Notes under the pieces: model-generated | What the model was told of the DNA's origin: nothing | The model's database searches: none | What the model saw: the letters and a program-made list of their open reading frames with translations, nothing else | Shown here: positions 16,800 through 26,818 of the stretch, one piece after another | Layout of the letters: every line of letters begins with the position of its first letter | How positions within the stretch are numbered: the first letter of the stretch is position 1 | Position numbers and translations under genes: made by a program | From: Chloroflexota bacterium | GTDB taxonomy: Bacteria > Chloroflexota > Anaerolineae > UBA4142 | Assembly: GCA_023381515.1 (NCBI GenBank) | Contig: JAMCQI010000039.1 | Coordinates: 3,668 to 67,667 of the forward strand | Direction: 5' to 3' | DNA length: 64,000 nt

Positions 16800-17843
16800 T
16801 CATCCTCGCGCTTCTGCTAAAGCTGTAGGGGCCGCTTGTTCTTGCGCTTGGACGTGTCGCAGCGCGGCCACGGCCACTTCGATCATTTTCGCATCGGGTT
16901 CGCGCGTGGTCAATGACTGCAAAGCGAGGCTGGGTTTGACGACCAGCCAATAGAGTAATGGGTTGCCGCGATGAGCCGAGCTAAACTTGATCAGCTCATA
17001 ACTCAGCGCAGCGACGACAGGAACCAGAACGATTCGGGAAACCATTCTCCAGATGATGGGGGGCCGTCCCAGAAGAGCGAATACCACGATAGAGACGACC
17101 ACGACGACCAGGAGGAAGCCGGTCCCGCAGCGCGGATGCTCTTTGCTGAAACGTTGGACCGATTCGGGTGTGAGTGGCGCGCCTGCCTCGTCAGCCGCGA
17201 TCGTTTTGTGTTCTGCGCCGTGATACTGAAAAACGCGGCGCACATCAGGCAACAGGCTGATCGTAAAAAGGTAGGCAAGGAATATGATCAGACGAATGAG
17301 ACCTTCAATGATATTGCTGGCCACGGACGCGATGGTGTTGTCGGGCAGCGCGACATTGAGAAGCGGATCGATGAGGCTAACAAGGAAAAGGGGCAGAACG
17401 AAGAATAGAGCAATTCCAAACGCCAGCGAGACCATGAGAGTGCCAAACGCGACGCCGGTCCCGATGGCCCCGGCAGCAGTGGATTGTCCCTTGGCAGCCC
17501 CGACCTTCCCGATGGCCCCTGGGGCGCTTCCTTGGGCCACACCCTCGACCATAACGGGCGCTGCCTCTTTCGCCGACTCTTCCGAAACGGCTACGTTGGC
17601 CGAGTACATTAGCATCTTGGTGCCCAGAACCAACGTGTCCCATAGGGTCGTCACGGCCCTTAGGAAAGGCACCTGAGCCCATCGGCTCGCATAAATGGCC
17701 GGCGAGATGGGTTCGCTGGTGACAACAATGTTCCCCTTTGGGTCGCGTACCGCACAGGCAACAAAACGGCGACCGCGCATCATTACTCCCTCAATGACTG
17801 CCTGGCCGCCGTATAACGGTTTTTCACCCAATGATTCACTCAC
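16800..17843 (-). CDS. DUF1385 family integral membrane protein
   Basis: The protein starts with the family signature YGGQAVIEGVMMRG and has the second conserved block YHGAEHKTIAADEAG and HPRCGTGFLLVVVV. At least five hydrophobic segments lie at about 140-165, 190-215, 240-270 and 285-310. The 347 residues fit the family, also called YqhQ. The biochemical role is not known. A promoter is placed just upstream at 17864-17892 and the HPr-kinase-like gene follows after 18 bases, so the two form one unit. Confidence 0.88.
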   Translation of the reverse strand: MSESLGEKPLYGGQAVIEGVMMRGRRFVACAVRDPKGNIVVTSEPISPAIYASRWAQVPFLRAVTTLWDTLVLGTKMLMYSANVAVSEESAKEAAPVMVEGVAQGSAPGAIGKVGAAKGQSTAAGAIGTGVAFGTLMVSLAFGIALFFVLPLFLVSLIDPLLNVALPDNTIASVASNIIEGLIRLIIFLAYLFTISLLPDVRRVFQYHGAEHKTIAADEAGAPLTPESVQRFSKEHPRCGTGFLLVVVVVSIVVFALLGRPPIIWRMVSRIVLVPVVAALSYELIKFSSAHRGNPLLYWLVVKPSLALQSLTTREPDAKMIEVAVAALRHVQAQEQAAPTALAEARG

Positions 17844-17863
17844 CCCTAAAGCAAGATAGCTGG

Positions 17864-17892
17864 ATTGTACAATAGTCGTCGCGGTGTGTCAA
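17864..17892 (-). promoter_or_regulatory. Promoter of the DUF1385/HprK-like unit
   Basis: TTGACA (17892-17887) and TACAAT (17869-17864) on the minus strand are 17 bases apart, 21 bases before the ATG at 17843. Confidence 0.8.
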
Positions 17893-17898
17893 GGACTT

Positions 17899-17927
17899 TT
17901 GCTTTTTGTCCGAGGTTGCGCTAGAAT
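17899..17927 (+). promoter_or_regulatory. Probable divergent promoter of folC
   Basis: TTGCTT and TAGAAT are 17 bases apart on the plus strand, back to back with the DUF1385 promoter. The -35 box is only a fair match, so this is less certain. Confidence 0.5.
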
Positions 17928-18007
17928 CCTTCTCGTCGGCGCACGAGTGCTGCAAAGAAACGGAAATTGCCTTTGCAGAGGACACATGCCTGCAATAGAG
18001 TCCAACG

Positions 18008-19381
18008 ATGACATACCAAGAAGCGCTCCGGTATATCTACTCACTAACCAACTATGAGGTAACACCTGCCAAGGCTTACGCGCCCGGGAACTTTGACCTT
18101 GCCCGGATGCAGGCGCTGCTCTCCACGCTAGGCAGCCCAGAGTCCAAGTTCAAATCTGTTCACATTGCGGGAACCAAGGGAAAAGGATCGACCGCGGCGA
18201 TGCTAGCAAGCATTCTCCGCCACTCTGACTACAGAACGGGGTTGTATACATCTCCGCATCTCCACACTTTCCGTGAGCGGATCCAGGTTGACGGCACAAT
18301 GATTTCGGAGACGGCGGTCGCAGACGGTATTGAGAGAATTCGGCCTCTGGCTGAGAGGCTCCCTCGTTTGACCACATTCGAGTTCATGACGGCGCTCGCT
18401 TTTGATTACTTTAGTCGTCAAAAGGTTGAGATAGCCGTGCTGGAAGTGGGACTGGGAGGCCGGCTGGACGCGACAAATGTCGTGCTTCCGCTTGTCTCTA
18501 TCATTACGTCCATCTCCTTTGATCACACGGCAATTCTTGGCAACACGCTCGGCCAAATCGCCGGGGAAAAAGCGGGGATCATCAAGCCAGGTGTACCTGC
18601 CGTCGTCTCACCACAAGCACCGGAGGCTTTGGCCGTTATTGAGCGGGCAGCCCAGGCTCACACTTCTCCGCTCACTCTTGTAAGCGCGGATTTGAGCTAT
18701 TCGGTGGCCGGCGTGCGCTGCCAGGTATCGACGATTGGATCGAATTTAGATGGCCAGAAGCTGCTATGGGCGTGCGAGGATCGAGGAGGCACGCTCCCAA
18801 GACGGATGGAACTCACGATTCCGCTGGTCGGAAGGCACCAGGTGACGAACGCGGCGACGGCGTTGGCGGCGACATCTGTCCTGCGGACCCGCGGACTAAC
18901 CATAACCGATACCGGAGTGCAGGCGGGCCTGGCAGAGGTCCAATGGCCGGGCCGTTTTGAAGTATTGAGCCGAGAGCCGACCATTGTCGTCGATGGGGCC
19001 CACAATGCCGATTCGGCTCACCAGCTCTGGCAGGCTATTCACGATTATTATCCGCATTCCGACCTGCGCCTCATCTTTGGCGCATCAAATGACAAGGACG
19101 TGGCAGGCATGTTTGCAGAGCTGCTCCCGCATGCCCAGTCGCTGGTTCTCACTCGCTCCCACAATCCTCGCGCGGCTGACCCCGTACAGCTAACCGAACT
19201 CGCACAGCCCTACAAGATCGAAACGTCCATCGCCCCGGACCTCGAAAGTGCCATCCGGGAAGCCCAGCGGCGCGCCGGCCCAAGTGACGTAATTGTCGTG
19301 ACCGGATCGCTTTTTGTGGTGGCTGAGGCACGCCGGGCATGGCTGCAACAACACGGGGGTGATGTCCCTAGTGACCGATAG
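18008..19381 (+). CDS. folC: Folylpolyglutamate synthase / dihydrofolate synthase
   Basis: FolC adds glutamate to dihydropteroate or folates in ATP-dependent steps in the cytoplasm. The 457-residue protein has the P-loop GTKGKGSTAAM, the HLHTFRERI segment, and the Mur-ligase-type central motif EVGLGGRLDATNVV followed by ITSISFDHTAILG. The C-terminal domain has the conserved VDGAHNADSAHQL. Length is usual for the bifunctional enzyme. A probable promoter lies 80 bases upstream. It precedes lon on the same strand, but lon has its own strong promoter. Confidence 0.93.
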   Translation: MTYQEALRYIYSLTNYEVTPAKAYAPGNFDLARMQALLSTLGSPESKFKSVHIAGTKGKGSTAAMLASILRHSDYRTGLYTSPHLHTFRERIQVDGTMISETAVADGIERIRPLAERLPRLTTFEFMTALAFDYFSRQKVEIAVLEVGLGGRLDATNVVLPLVSIITSISFDHTAILGNTLGQIAGEKAGIIKPGVPAVVSPQAPEALAVIERAAQAHTSPLTLVSADLSYSVAGVRCQVSTIGSNLDGQKLLWACEDRGGTLPRRMELTIPLVGRHQVTNAATALAATSVLRTRGLTITDTGVQAGLAEVQWPGRFEVLSREPTIVVDGAHNADSAHQLWQAIHDYYPHSDLRLIFGASNDKDVAGMFAELLPHAQSLVLTRSHNPRAADPVQLTELAQPYKIETSIAPDLESAIREAQRRAGPSDVIVVTGSLFVVAEARRAWLQQHGGDVPSDR

Positions 19382-19410
19382 ACCACATGCAAACAACCAC
19401 TTTTGCCCTT

Positions 19411-19439
19411 TTGACACCCTCGTATCGCTGTGGTATCAT
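19411..19439 (+). promoter_or_regulatory. Promoter of lon
   Basis: TTGACA (19411-19416) and TATCAT (19434-19439) have a 17-base spacer. The ATG of lon is 33 bases further on, preceded by AGGAG at 19462-19466. No CIRCE or HrcA-type inverted repeat is seen. Confidence 0.82.
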
Positions 19440-19472
19440 AACCCGAGTTAGTTGACTGGCTAGGAGTCCTGA

Positions 19473-21914
19473 ATGGTGAAAAAGAACGGCGCAAAGAAGG
19501 CAGATCGAACCGCGGTCGAAGAGTTGCTCCGGCTGCCGGAACTGCCTGTCGTGCCGGTCCGTGACATGGTCATTTTCCCTCATATCATGAGCCCGGTCAT
19601 GGTGGGGCGGGATCGTTCGATTCGCGCCATCGAAGCCGCTATGGCGACCAACCAGCGGATCGTTGTGTTCACACAGCGCGACCCCGAGACCGCTGAACCG
19701 GGGGTCGACGACCTGTACCCTATTGGAACGGAAATGTCCATCGGCCGAATGCTCCGCATGCCGGATGGGACCACGAGCGTCATTGGGCAAGGGAGCGCTC
19801 GAGTCAAGCTGCTGGATCTGCTGCAAATAGACCCCTTTATGCGCGCCCGGGTTATGCCTATTCACGAACCGGTTGAAAAATCGCTTTCGACGGAAGCATT
19901 GATGCGGGCCGTCCTCGCGCTGTTCGAAAAGGCTGTGCGGCTCAGTCCCAATCTCCCCGACGATGCCTATGTGGCCGCCATCAATGCGGACACCCCCGGC
20001 CGCCTGGCCGACCTGGTCGGTTCTACTCTGAATCTAGAAATCCCAAAACGCCAGGAGCTACTAGAGACACTCGATCCCACCACCCGGCTGCAAAAGATCT
20101 CTATCCTGCTCGCGAAAGAACTGGATGTGCTAGAGCTTCAAAGCAAGATCCATGACCAGGTGCAGGAAGAGGTCGACAAGACCCAGCGAGAGTTCTATCT
20201 CCGCGAGCAGATGCGAGTCATTCAGCACGAGCTGGGCGAAGTGGACGCCCAAGCCCGAGAGGTGAACGAGCTGCGCGAAAAGGTCGAGCAGAGTGGGATG
20301 CCCAAGGAAGTCAGAGAAAAGGCAGACCACGAGATAGATCGCCTCGGACAGATGCCCAGTTCTGCTCCCGAGGTAGCCATTATTCGAACCTACCTGGACT
20401 GGCTGATCGCGCTCCCTTGGACCAAGCTGACTACAGACAACCTCGATATCCCGAACGCAGCCAAGCTTCTTGACGAACAGCATTTTGGACTAAAGAAGGC
20501 GAAAGAACGGATTCTAGAGTACATGGCCGTCCGCAAACTCGCGGCGGCCAAGATGCGATCGCCGATTCTCTGCTTCGTCGGCCCGCCCGGGACAGGCAAG
20601 ACTTCGATGGGGCGGTCCATCGCTCAGGCGCTTGGGCGTTCGTTCGTACGCATCTCGCTGGGCGGCATCCACGACGAGGCCGAGATTCGCGGGCACCGGC
20701 GGACGTACATCGGCGCGCTGCCCGGCCGCATCGTCCAGGCGATGAAGCGGGCCGGCACCATCAACCCGGTTTTTATGCTAGACGAGGTCGACAAAATCGG
20801 CATGGACTTTAGAGGGGATCCGAGCGCCGCCCTGCTCGAAGTGCTTGACCCGGAGCAAAACCATGCTTTCAGCGATCATTACCTTGACGTCGCCTACGAC
20901 CTTTCCAAGGTGATGTTCATCACCACGGCGAATATCCTCGATCCCGTGCCCGCCGCCTTGCGTGACCGGATGGAGGTGATCGAGTTTCCAGGATACATCG
21001 AGGAAGAAAAGGTCGCGATTGCCCAGCACTTTTTGATTCCCCGCCAGAAAGAAGAACACGGCCTGAGCGAGCAACCCAAGTTCTCCGAAGAGGCCATCCG
21101 AACTCTGATTCGTGAGTACACGTACGAGGCAGGCGTAAGAAACCTCGAACGCGAATTGGCCAACATCTGTCGTAAAGTCACGCGCTCGGTCGCCGAAGGC
21201 AAGCGGCCGCCCGCCAACGTCACACGCGAATCGCTGTTCAAGTATCTCGGGCCTACCCGCTTTACGTACGGAGTAGCGGAAGAAAAGGATGAAATTGGCG
21301 TCGCGACCGGCGTGGCTGTTTCCGAGGCAGGGGGAGACACCATGGCCGTCGAGGTTACTCTCATGCGCGGCAAGGGTGGGTTGATGCTCACGGGACAACT
21401 GGGCGAAGTCATGCAAGAGTCAGCGCAGGCGGCTCTCTCCTATGCGCGAACGCATGCCCGTGAATTGGGCCTCAGAGCCAATTTCGACAAGATCGATATC
21501 CATATCCACGTGCCCGAGGGGGCTATTCCAAAAGATGGCCCTTCCGCGGGCATCACCATGGCCACGGCGCTGATCAGCGCGCTCTCGCGCCGGGCTGTCT
21601 ACAAACATGTGGCGATGACGGGCGAAATCACCCTGCGGGGCCGCGTTCTGCCGATCGGCGGACTGCGAGAAAAAGTACTGGCCGCCCATCGGGCCGGCCT
21701 CACGGTGATGTTAATCCCAAAGAAGAACGAGAAGGACCTGATCGACGTCCCCAAGAAAGTGCAGCGCGAGATGCAGTTTGTGTTTGTCGAGCGGATGGAT
21801 CAGGTCTTGCCGGTCGCGCTCAAGAGCAAACCCACTCAATTGAATATCGACGGGCGAACCCCTGCGCGGATTGGGCGGCCGATTCTGTCCAGCCGAATCG
21901 CGCGGAGCAAATAG
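19473..21914 (+). CDS. lon: ATP-dependent protease Lon
   Basis: Lon degrades misfolded and regulatory proteins in the cytoplasm. The 813-residue protein has the LON substrate-binding domain (about 20-215), a coiled-coil segment, the AAA+ domain with Walker A GPPGTGKT and Walker B FMLDEVDK, and the C-terminal protease domain with the catalytic serine in PKDGPSAG and its lysine further on. Length and order are standard for LonA. A second, stand-alone LON N-terminal domain protein is encoded at 37908. Confidence 0.97.
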   Translation: MVKKNGAKKADRTAVEELLRLPELPVVPVRDMVIFPHIMSPVMVGRDRSIRAIEAAMATNQRIVVFTQRDPETAEPGVDDLYPIGTEMSIGRMLRMPDGTTSVIGQGSARVKLLDLLQIDPFMRARVMPIHEPVEKSLSTEALMRAVLALFEKAVRLSPNLPDDAYVAAINADTPGRLADLVGSTLNLEIPKRQELLETLDPTTRLQKISILLAKELDVLELQSKIHDQVQEEVDKTQREFYLREQMRVIQHELGEVDAQAREVNELREKVEQSGMPKEVREKADHEIDRLGQMPSSAPEVAIIRTYLDWLIALPWTKLTTDNLDIPNAAKLLDEQHFGLKKAKERILEYMAVRKLAAAKMRSPILCFVGPPGTGKTSMGRSIAQALGRSFVRISLGGIHDEAEIRGHRRTYIGALPGRIVQAMKRAGTINPVFMLDEVDKIGMDFRGDPSAALLEVLDPEQNHAFSDHYLDVAYDLSKVMFITTANILDPVPAALRDRMEVIEFPGYIEEEKVAIAQHFLIPRQKEEHGLSEQPKFSEEAIRTLIREYTYEAGVRNLERELANICRKVTRSVAEGKRPPANVTRESLFKYLGPTRFTYGVAEEKDEIGVATGVAVSEAGGDTMAVEVTLMRGKGGLMLTGQLGEVMQESAQAALSYARTHARELGLRANFDKIDIHIHVPEGAIPKDGPSAGITMATALISALSRRAVYKHVAMTGEITLRGRVLPIGGLREKVLAAHRAGLTVMLIPKKNEKDLIDVPKKVQREMQFVFVERMDQVLPVALKSKPTQLNIDGRTPARIGRPILSSRIARSK

Positions 21915-21947
21915 CAGCAAGTCAATACCGCTTTCAAGGAGAAATCA

Positions 21948-22394
21948 TTGACCACTTGCCCCAAGTGCGGTTCGCTCGTCCGCGAGGGTCAGAAATTCTG
22001 TGGGGTGTGCGGCGCGGAAGTTAAGCGGGCACCTGCTGCGACGCCTGCCCCGGCCTCCCGTCCCCCCTCCTCCTCGCCACCTACTCCTGGTCGCGCCCGT
22101 CCAGCTCCGAATGAGGAGCCCCCCATCTCATCTGACTACCCGCAAGAGGCGCCCGATTACGAGTACCAGGACGAGATGGAAGAAACGCCACGCCCCGGGC
22201 GACTAATATTGGTCGCGGGTGTTCTTGTAGTAGCGGTCTGCTGTGCCCTGGCATTAGGCATTCTGGTCGGGCTCGAGGCAAGCTGTTACTTGCCTGGTAA
22301 TACGTGCGGGACGCCGGTACCTACTTTACCGAAAGTCACACCCACGACGACTGGCATGAATTTGCTTCCTTTTATCCTCTCCTGGCTCGCTTGA
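21948..22394 (+). CDS. Zinc-ribbon membrane protein
   Basis: The 148-residue protein opens with a zinc ribbon (CPKCGSLVREGQKFCGVCG; four cysteines in two CxxC pairs). A Pro/Ala/Ser-rich linker and an acidic stretch follow, then one transmembrane helix (about 86-108) and a short extracytoplasmic tail with two cysteines (CYLPGNTC). It starts with TTG at 21948 behind AAGGAG. Such zinc-ribbon one-TM proteins are common in Chloroflexota, but their role is unknown. It follows lon by 33 bases and could be co-transcribed with it. Confidence 0.75.
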   Translation: MTTCPKCGSLVREGQKFCGVCGAEVKRAPAATPAPASRPPSSSPPTPGRARPAPNEEPPISSDYPQEAPDYEYQDEMEETPRPGRLILVAGVLVVAVCCALALGILVGLEASCYLPGNTCGTPVPTLPKVTPTTTGMNLLPFILSWLA

Positions 22395-22461
22395 GCGGCG
22401 GGGGGAACCTCGCCCCATTCGCTTCAGAGCTCGTCTCTCATCCCCGTTCCGGAAGACCAGG

Positions 22462-23856
22462 ATGAATCCTCAAGAAATCTCTTCGATGTACGAGGCGGGT
22501 CAGAATGAAGGGGTCGCATTTGAGCGAGACAGCGCGGCCCTAAATACGCTCAGCGAGACTTTGGCAGCGCTCGCGAACACTCACGGCGGACTAGTCTTGC
22601 TGGGCGTCGATCCTCGGACAAGCGGCGTGCGAGGCGTTCGCAATGCGGATGCGGCGGCCGAAAAAGCTCTCGCCGCGGGTCTGCGATGCGAGCCTCCGCT
22701 CATCCTCCCGCGCCCTGAGCAGGTCGCACTGGAAGGCAAAGAGATCCTTTTGATCCACGTGCCCACCGGGCTCCCCCATGCCTACGGATCCCGCGGCAGG
22801 TACCTCGTCCGCACAGGCAAGAAGAATGCTCCGCTGGGTCCGCGGCAACTGCGCCAGTTGCTCCGGGATCGCGGGGAAAGCCTTTTCGAGATGCTGCCCG
22901 CGCCGGGCTCCGACCTGGATGATCTCGACGATGCCGTCGTTCAAGAGTATGCTGATTCCTTTCTCAGAGAGGGTTCGGCGAACAAGAAGCAAGCAGTCCT
23001 CGACCTTCTCCAAAGACGCGGATGCCTTACCAAAGAGGATGGAACCTGGCACCCTACCATTTCCGGCTATCTGTTGTTTGGCAGGGAACCTCAAAAGGCG
23101 TTCCCGAGCGCAGAGATACTCTTGGTCCGCTACAATAGCAAAGAAATGTCCGATGAGTTCCTGCGCGAAACAGCGCGCGGGCCACTGCCGGAACAGATTC
23201 GCTCGGCGGAACGATTCCTGGCGGCGAACATGCGCAAGGGCGCGCGGATGGACAGTTTTCAGAGAGAGGACCGGACAGAGTACCCACTCCCGGCCATCCG
23301 TGAAGCGATCGTTAACGCTGTCGCCCACCGCGATTATGCCATTCGGGGCGACGAAATCCGCGTGCTCTTGTACTCAGATCGGATTGAGGTTTATAGTCCA
23401 GGGCGCCTGGCCGGGCATGTCACTCTCCAGAACATCGTGGAAGAACGCTTTTCGAGGAATGAGGTGATTGCTCAGGTGCTAGCGGATTTGGGTTTCATCG
23501 AGCGCCTGGGTTATGGAATCGACCGGATGATCAGGCTGATGAGGGAGTGGGGACTGCCGGCGCCTCGGTTCGCAGAGACGGCCAACGGGTTTCGCGTAAC
23601 CCTGCGGGGGCCGGGGGAAAAGTGGATCACGGAAGAGCCGGAAAAGGACAGGTGGCAATCCTATAGTCTAAACGAGCGTCAGCGGGGCGTACTACAATTC
23701 CTCGAGAATCACCCGCAGGTCGCGAACCGGGACTATCGCGTGCTGTTCCCGGACGTGAGCGAAGAGACGATCCGTCGCGACCTGGCCGATCTGGTCGAGC
23801 GAGGCATTCTGCTTAAAATGGGAGATAAGCGGGGGACGTTCTATATCCTCAAGTAG
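22462..23856 (+). CDS. AlbA_2 (Schlafen-type) DNA-binding / HATPase_c_4 protein
   Basis: The 464-residue protein belongs to the COG2865-like group often misnamed RecG-like. It has an N-terminal AlbA_2 domain (about 8-125, with ALANTHGGLVLLGV and the YLVRTGKKNAPL segment), a GHKL-type ATPase fold in the middle (PAIREAIVNAVAHRDYAIRG and GRLAG), and a C-terminal winged helix (VSEETIRRDLADLVERGIL) of DeoR-like appearance. These are thought to be transcription regulators or defence-associated ATPases; the specific role is not known. It stands alone after lon and the zinc-ribbon gene, with a terminator behind it. Confidence 0.82.
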   Translation: MNPQEISSMYEAGQNEGVAFERDSAALNTLSETLAALANTHGGLVLLGVDPRTSGVRGVRNADAAAEKALAAGLRCEPPLILPRPEQVALEGKEILLIHVPTGLPHAYGSRGRYLVRTGKKNAPLGPRQLRQLLRDRGESLFEMLPAPGSDLDDLDDAVVQEYADSFLREGSANKKQAVLDLLQRRGCLTKEDGTWHPTISGYLLFGREPQKAFPSAEILLVRYNSKEMSDEFLRETARGPLPEQIRSAERFLAANMRKGARMDSFQREDRTEYPLPAIREAIVNAVAHRDYAIRGDEIRVLLYSDRIEVYSPGRLAGHVTLQNIVEERFSRNEVIAQVLADLGFIERLGYGIDRMIRLMREWGLPAPRFAETANGFRVTLRGPGEKWITEEPEKDRWQSYSLNERQRGVLQFLENHPQVANRDYRVLFPDVSEETIRRDLADLVERGILLKMGDKRGTFYILK

Positions 23857-23908
23857 GCACCGGTTATCCCACACTTATCCCTCAGATATCCCACACTTTT
23901 CAACACAC

Positions 23909-23950
23909 CAGCCGCGAATGGGTTCTTAACTCCATTCGCGGCTGTCTTTA
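23909..23950 (+). terminator. Strong terminator after the AlbA_2 gene
   Basis: A perfect 13-bp stem (23909-23921 with 23932-23944), 10-base loop, followed by TCTTTA. The short T-run is weak for Rho-independent termination but the stem is very stable. It lies 53 bases after the stop. Confidence 0.7.
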
Positions 23951-24007
23951 AATATTACCTATCCACGTTCCTTCCACACACTGTCAGACCTGTGCCGGCT
24001 GAGCAAC

Positions 24008-24214
24008 CTATGCTGACTGAGGCACGGTCCGCGGCTCCGACTCTACCGTCGAGGCTTGCTTCGTCCGGCCTGTATGGCGCCGCTTTCGGCAGGGTTTGCA
24101 GCGACGTGGTACCACGTCGAATCCTTGAGCGCAGTACCAGGCTTGCTCGCCTGCATCCCACAGGAACTCGCGTCCGCATTCATCGCAGACTAACCACCTG
24201 TCCGTGAACTCCAC
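24008..24214 (-). CDS. Small zinc-ribbon protein
   Basis: This 68-residue protein has two CxxC pairs (VCDECG and RCKPCR) framing FLWDAGEQAWYCAQGF, the pattern of the 'probable zinc-ribbon domain' family. Its members are short and of unknown role, probably nucleic-acid or protein binding. The GTG at 24214, behind GGAAGGGG at normal spacing, is chosen; another GTG 9 bases upstream is too close to that sequence. The gene is flanked by a terminator on its 3' side and about 130 bases of unassigned sequence on its 5' side. Confidence 0.75.
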   Translation of the reverse strand: MEFTDRWLVCDECGREFLWDAGEQAWYCAQGFDVVPRRCKPCRKRRHTGRTKQASTVESEPRTVPQSA

Positions 24215-24347
24215 GAATGCCACCCCTTCCTGAAGGTCAGCAATCTACCATCCTAGCTTACTATAACAGGCCTGGGGGACATTCTCAAGAGCTGCAAGAT
24301 TAGAAATCTTTTACCATCTGCGGTGGAAAGGTTAAATTTCGACAACC

Positions 24348-25625
24348 TCACCAGTTGGTAATCGCACGTTCATGTACGACCCGCTCGTAGACCTCTTCTG
24401 TCAAGAGCGCGATGCGGTCCCAGTTGTACTCTTCCTTTACCATCGTGTAGGCCGTGAGAGCGCGGGCACGGGCCTGCTTGGGGTCGCGAAGAGTCTCTAG
24501 AATACCCCAGGCCAGCGAGTCGATGCTGTCCGGGTAGGCGGTGAGCCCGGTCACGCCGGGGTCGACCACCTCCGCCAGCCCGCCAACGGAACTCACGACG
24601 ACCGGACATTTGGCCGCCATCGCTTCAAGGGCGACGATGCCAAAGGGTTCATAGAGCGACGGAAAGACCGCCACATCCGCCACTTTGAGCAGGCGATCGC
24701 GATCCGAATCGGAGACGAATCCCGCGACATTGACATGGTCGGCAACTCCCAACTCCCAAACACGGCGCCGCAGCAGGTCGCCCATCGGTCCGGTGCCGGC
24801 AATGACAAAGCGTGTGTTCGGCAGCTCTGCAAGAACCCGCGGCGCGGCCTCGACGATCAGGTGGGCACCTTTTTCGTGGACGAGACGACCTACGGAAAAA
24901 ACTAGACGCTCGTCAGACTTGGCCCATTGAGCGCGAAAACCGGCAAGGTCCGTTTTGGAGAGCGCATCGAACGGCGCGCGGTCGACGCCATTCGCCACGA
25001 CGTCGATCTTGTCCGATGGGACCTGGAAGTAGGACTTGACCTCCTCGGCCATGAATTGACTCGTGCAGAGGACACGCCAAGCCTCGTAGGTGAGCGCCCA
25101 TTCAGTGCGATCGATGGCCTGGGAAGCATCACCGCCGAGAGCGCCGTGACCGCGTCCTCGTTCCGTCGCATGGATAGTTCCCACAAGAGGAGTCCTGAAA
25201 CGGTGTTTGAGCGATGCGGCCGCGAATTCCACGAGCCAGTCGTGCGCGTGAATAAGATCAAAGCCTCCGAACTCTTCAAACAACAAGACGGCTTGCTCTT
25301 CCAGGTTCACATTCGTCTTTTGGACATCTGCAAAGAAACTGCCGGCAAGGTCCACGGGAGGGTCGACCCGGTAAACGGTGGCTAGGGGTTTTTGCCTGCG
25401 CGAATTAGACGCGCCCGGGTTCGATGCAGCCTTCGTCGGAGGAGAGGCACGCCGCGTCTTGCGGTAGACGACGTTTTCATCCGGCTCACCCCCGGCCCAG
25501 CGCGGAGTGACGACATGCACCTCGACGCCCGCACGCGCGAGCGCGGGAACGAGCGCGACCACGTGCGCGCCAAGCCCTCCCACAATGTGGGGAGTATACT
25601 CCCATGAAAGCATCAGAATCCGCAT
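24348..25625 (-). CDS. GT4-family glycosyltransferase (glycogen-synthase-like)
   Basis: This is a GT-B-fold enzyme that moves sugar from a nucleotide sugar. The N-terminus MRILMLSWEYTPHIVGGLGAHV is the donor/acceptor loop seen in GlgA-like and other GT4 enzymes. The C-terminal half has FSVGRLVHEKGAHLI and the SLYEPFGIVALEAMAA donor-binding segment with the conserved E(x7)E. A polar insertion with Arg/Ala/Pro (about 55-75) is unusual. The 425 residues are shorter than GlgA (about 480), so a starch/glycogen-synthase-like or other hexosyltransferase are equally possible. It closes the alaS operon, 16 bases after mltG. Confidence 0.85.
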   Translation of the reverse strand: MRILMLSWEYTPHIVGGLGAHVVALVPALARAGVEVHVVTPRWAGGEPDENVVYRKTRRASPPTKAASNPGASNSRRQKPLATVYRVDPPVDLAGSFFADVQKTNVNLEEQAVLLFEEFGGFDLIHAHDWLVEFAAASLKHRFRTPLVGTIHATERGRGHGALGGDASQAIDRTEWALTYEAWRVLCTSQFMAEEVKSYFQVPSDKIDVVANGVDRAPFDALSKTDLAGFRAQWAKSDERLVFSVGRLVHEKGAHLIVEAAPRVLAELPNTRFVIAGTGPMGDLLRRRVWELGVADHVNVAGFVSDSDRDRLLKVADVAVFPSLYEPFGIVALEAMAAKCPVVVSSVGGLAEVVDPGVTGLTAYPDSIDSLAWGILETLRDPKQARARALTAYTMVKEEYNWDRIALLTEEVYERVVHERAITNW

Positions 25626-25641
25626 TGATTCATCCCAGCAT

Positions 25642-26805
25642 TTATTTGGTATAGCCGTATTTGATCATGTTCTGCTGGTGCTCTTCGTACGTCTTGGCGA
25701 AGACGTGGCTGCCGTCACCTTTGGCGAGAAAGTAGTAATAGTCCGTGCGGTCGGGTTCGACTACGGCCTGAATAGAAGCCAGACTCGGGTTGCAAATCGG
25801 TCCCGGGGGAAGGCCGGGGTGCAAGTAGGTATTATAGGGCGAGTTTATTTGGTGATATTGATCCAAAGTGAGCCCGCTCTTCCACCACTGCCCCGTCGCT
25901 GGCTGAAAGCCCAACGAATACTGCACGGTCGGGTCTGCTTCCAGGTACATCTTTTTCTTCAGACGATTGAGATAGACACTGGCAATGGTCGGACGCTCGC
26001 TGGGGACGACCGCTTCGCGCTCGACAATCGAGGCAAGCGTGATGACATCGTACAGAGTCAGGTTTGCGGCGCTCGCCTCCTGGCGCAGCTTGTCCGTCAC
26101 GCGCTCGTCAAAGGTACCCAGGATCAGCGTGAAAATAGCATCGTTGGTAGCATCGATGGGCACATTGTAGGTATCGGGGAAGAGAAAGCCCTCCATGGTC
26201 GGGAGCGCGCCTTTGGGCCGATCGCGCAAAAATCCATAGTCGTACTGCCCGTTCTTGATCGTTTGCAGGAAAAGGTCTTGATTGAAATTGACCAAACCTA
26301 GAGTCTGGATGTACGCGGCCACCTGTTCCGATCGCCAGCCAGGGCGGATGATGATGGACACCGTCCTATTGCGGCCGTGCTGAAGTGCATCGACGATGTC
26401 GTTCATCGTCATGGTGCGTGTCAAAACATAGTCGCCCGCCTGGATATTGCTTCCGACATGACGATACTTGACGAGTTGGACAAATAGATCGCTGTCCTTG
26501 ATCAAGCCCTGGCTGATAAGGTGCGCGGCGACATCTGCCGGGAGCTCACCGGGGGCAACTGTAAACATCACCGGAGTCGGATCATCCCCGGCGGGAGATG
26601 CCCAATCCGCTTCTCTGAACTGAAGGTAGAACGAAAGGACATAGTCTCCCAGGGAGGAGGGAGGAGGTAGAGCACTACTACCAGAGGCAGTGGAACTCGA
26701 GCGCTTGGGCAGAATCGAAAGGGCATTATAGAGAAAGGCAAAAGCGCCGGCCACAACCAGGACCGACAAGACAACACAGCCAAGTGAAAACAGCTTGGTT
26801 TTCAT
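25642..26805 (-). CDS. mltG: Endolytic transglycosylase MltG
   Basis: MltG cuts nascent glycan strands at the membrane and releases peptidoglycan synthesis complexes. The 387-residue protein has an N-terminal membrane anchor (about 6-28), a LysM-like region, and the YceG domain with LASIVEREA, where the first glutamate is the catalytic one, and the conserved INSPYNTYLHPGLPPGPICNP end. The ATG at 26805 puts the anchor at the N-terminus; a longer frame to 27012 overlaps ruvX and is rejected. It follows ruvX by 13 bases, a common pairing in bacteria. Confidence 0.93.
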   Translation of the reverse strand: MKTKLFSLGCVVLSVLVVAGAFAFLYNALSILPKRSSSTASGSSALPPPSSLGDYVLSFYLQFREADWASPAGDDPTPVMFTVAPGELPADVAAHLISQGLIKDSDLFVQLVKYRHVGSNIQAGDYVLTRTMTMNDIVDALQHGRNRTVSIIIRPGWRSEQVAAYIQTLGLVNFNQDLFLQTIKNGQYDYGFLRDRPKGALPTMEGFLFPDTYNVPIDATNDAIFTLILGTFDERVTDKLRQEASAANLTLYDVITLASIVEREAVVPSERPTIASVYLNRLKKKMYLEADPTVQYSLGFQPATGQWWKSGLTLDQYHQINSPYNTYLHPGLPPGPICNPSLASIQAVVEPDRTDYYYFLAKGDGSHVFAKTYEEHQQNMIKYGYTK

Positions 26806-26818
26806 GATGCATGCACGC

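Noticed and set aside
23860..23905. TTATCCCACAC-like direct repeats that recall DnaA boxes
   Set aside because: Two TATCCCACACT copies do not match TTATCCACA and there is no cluster, AT-rich unwinding element or dnaA/dnaN context.
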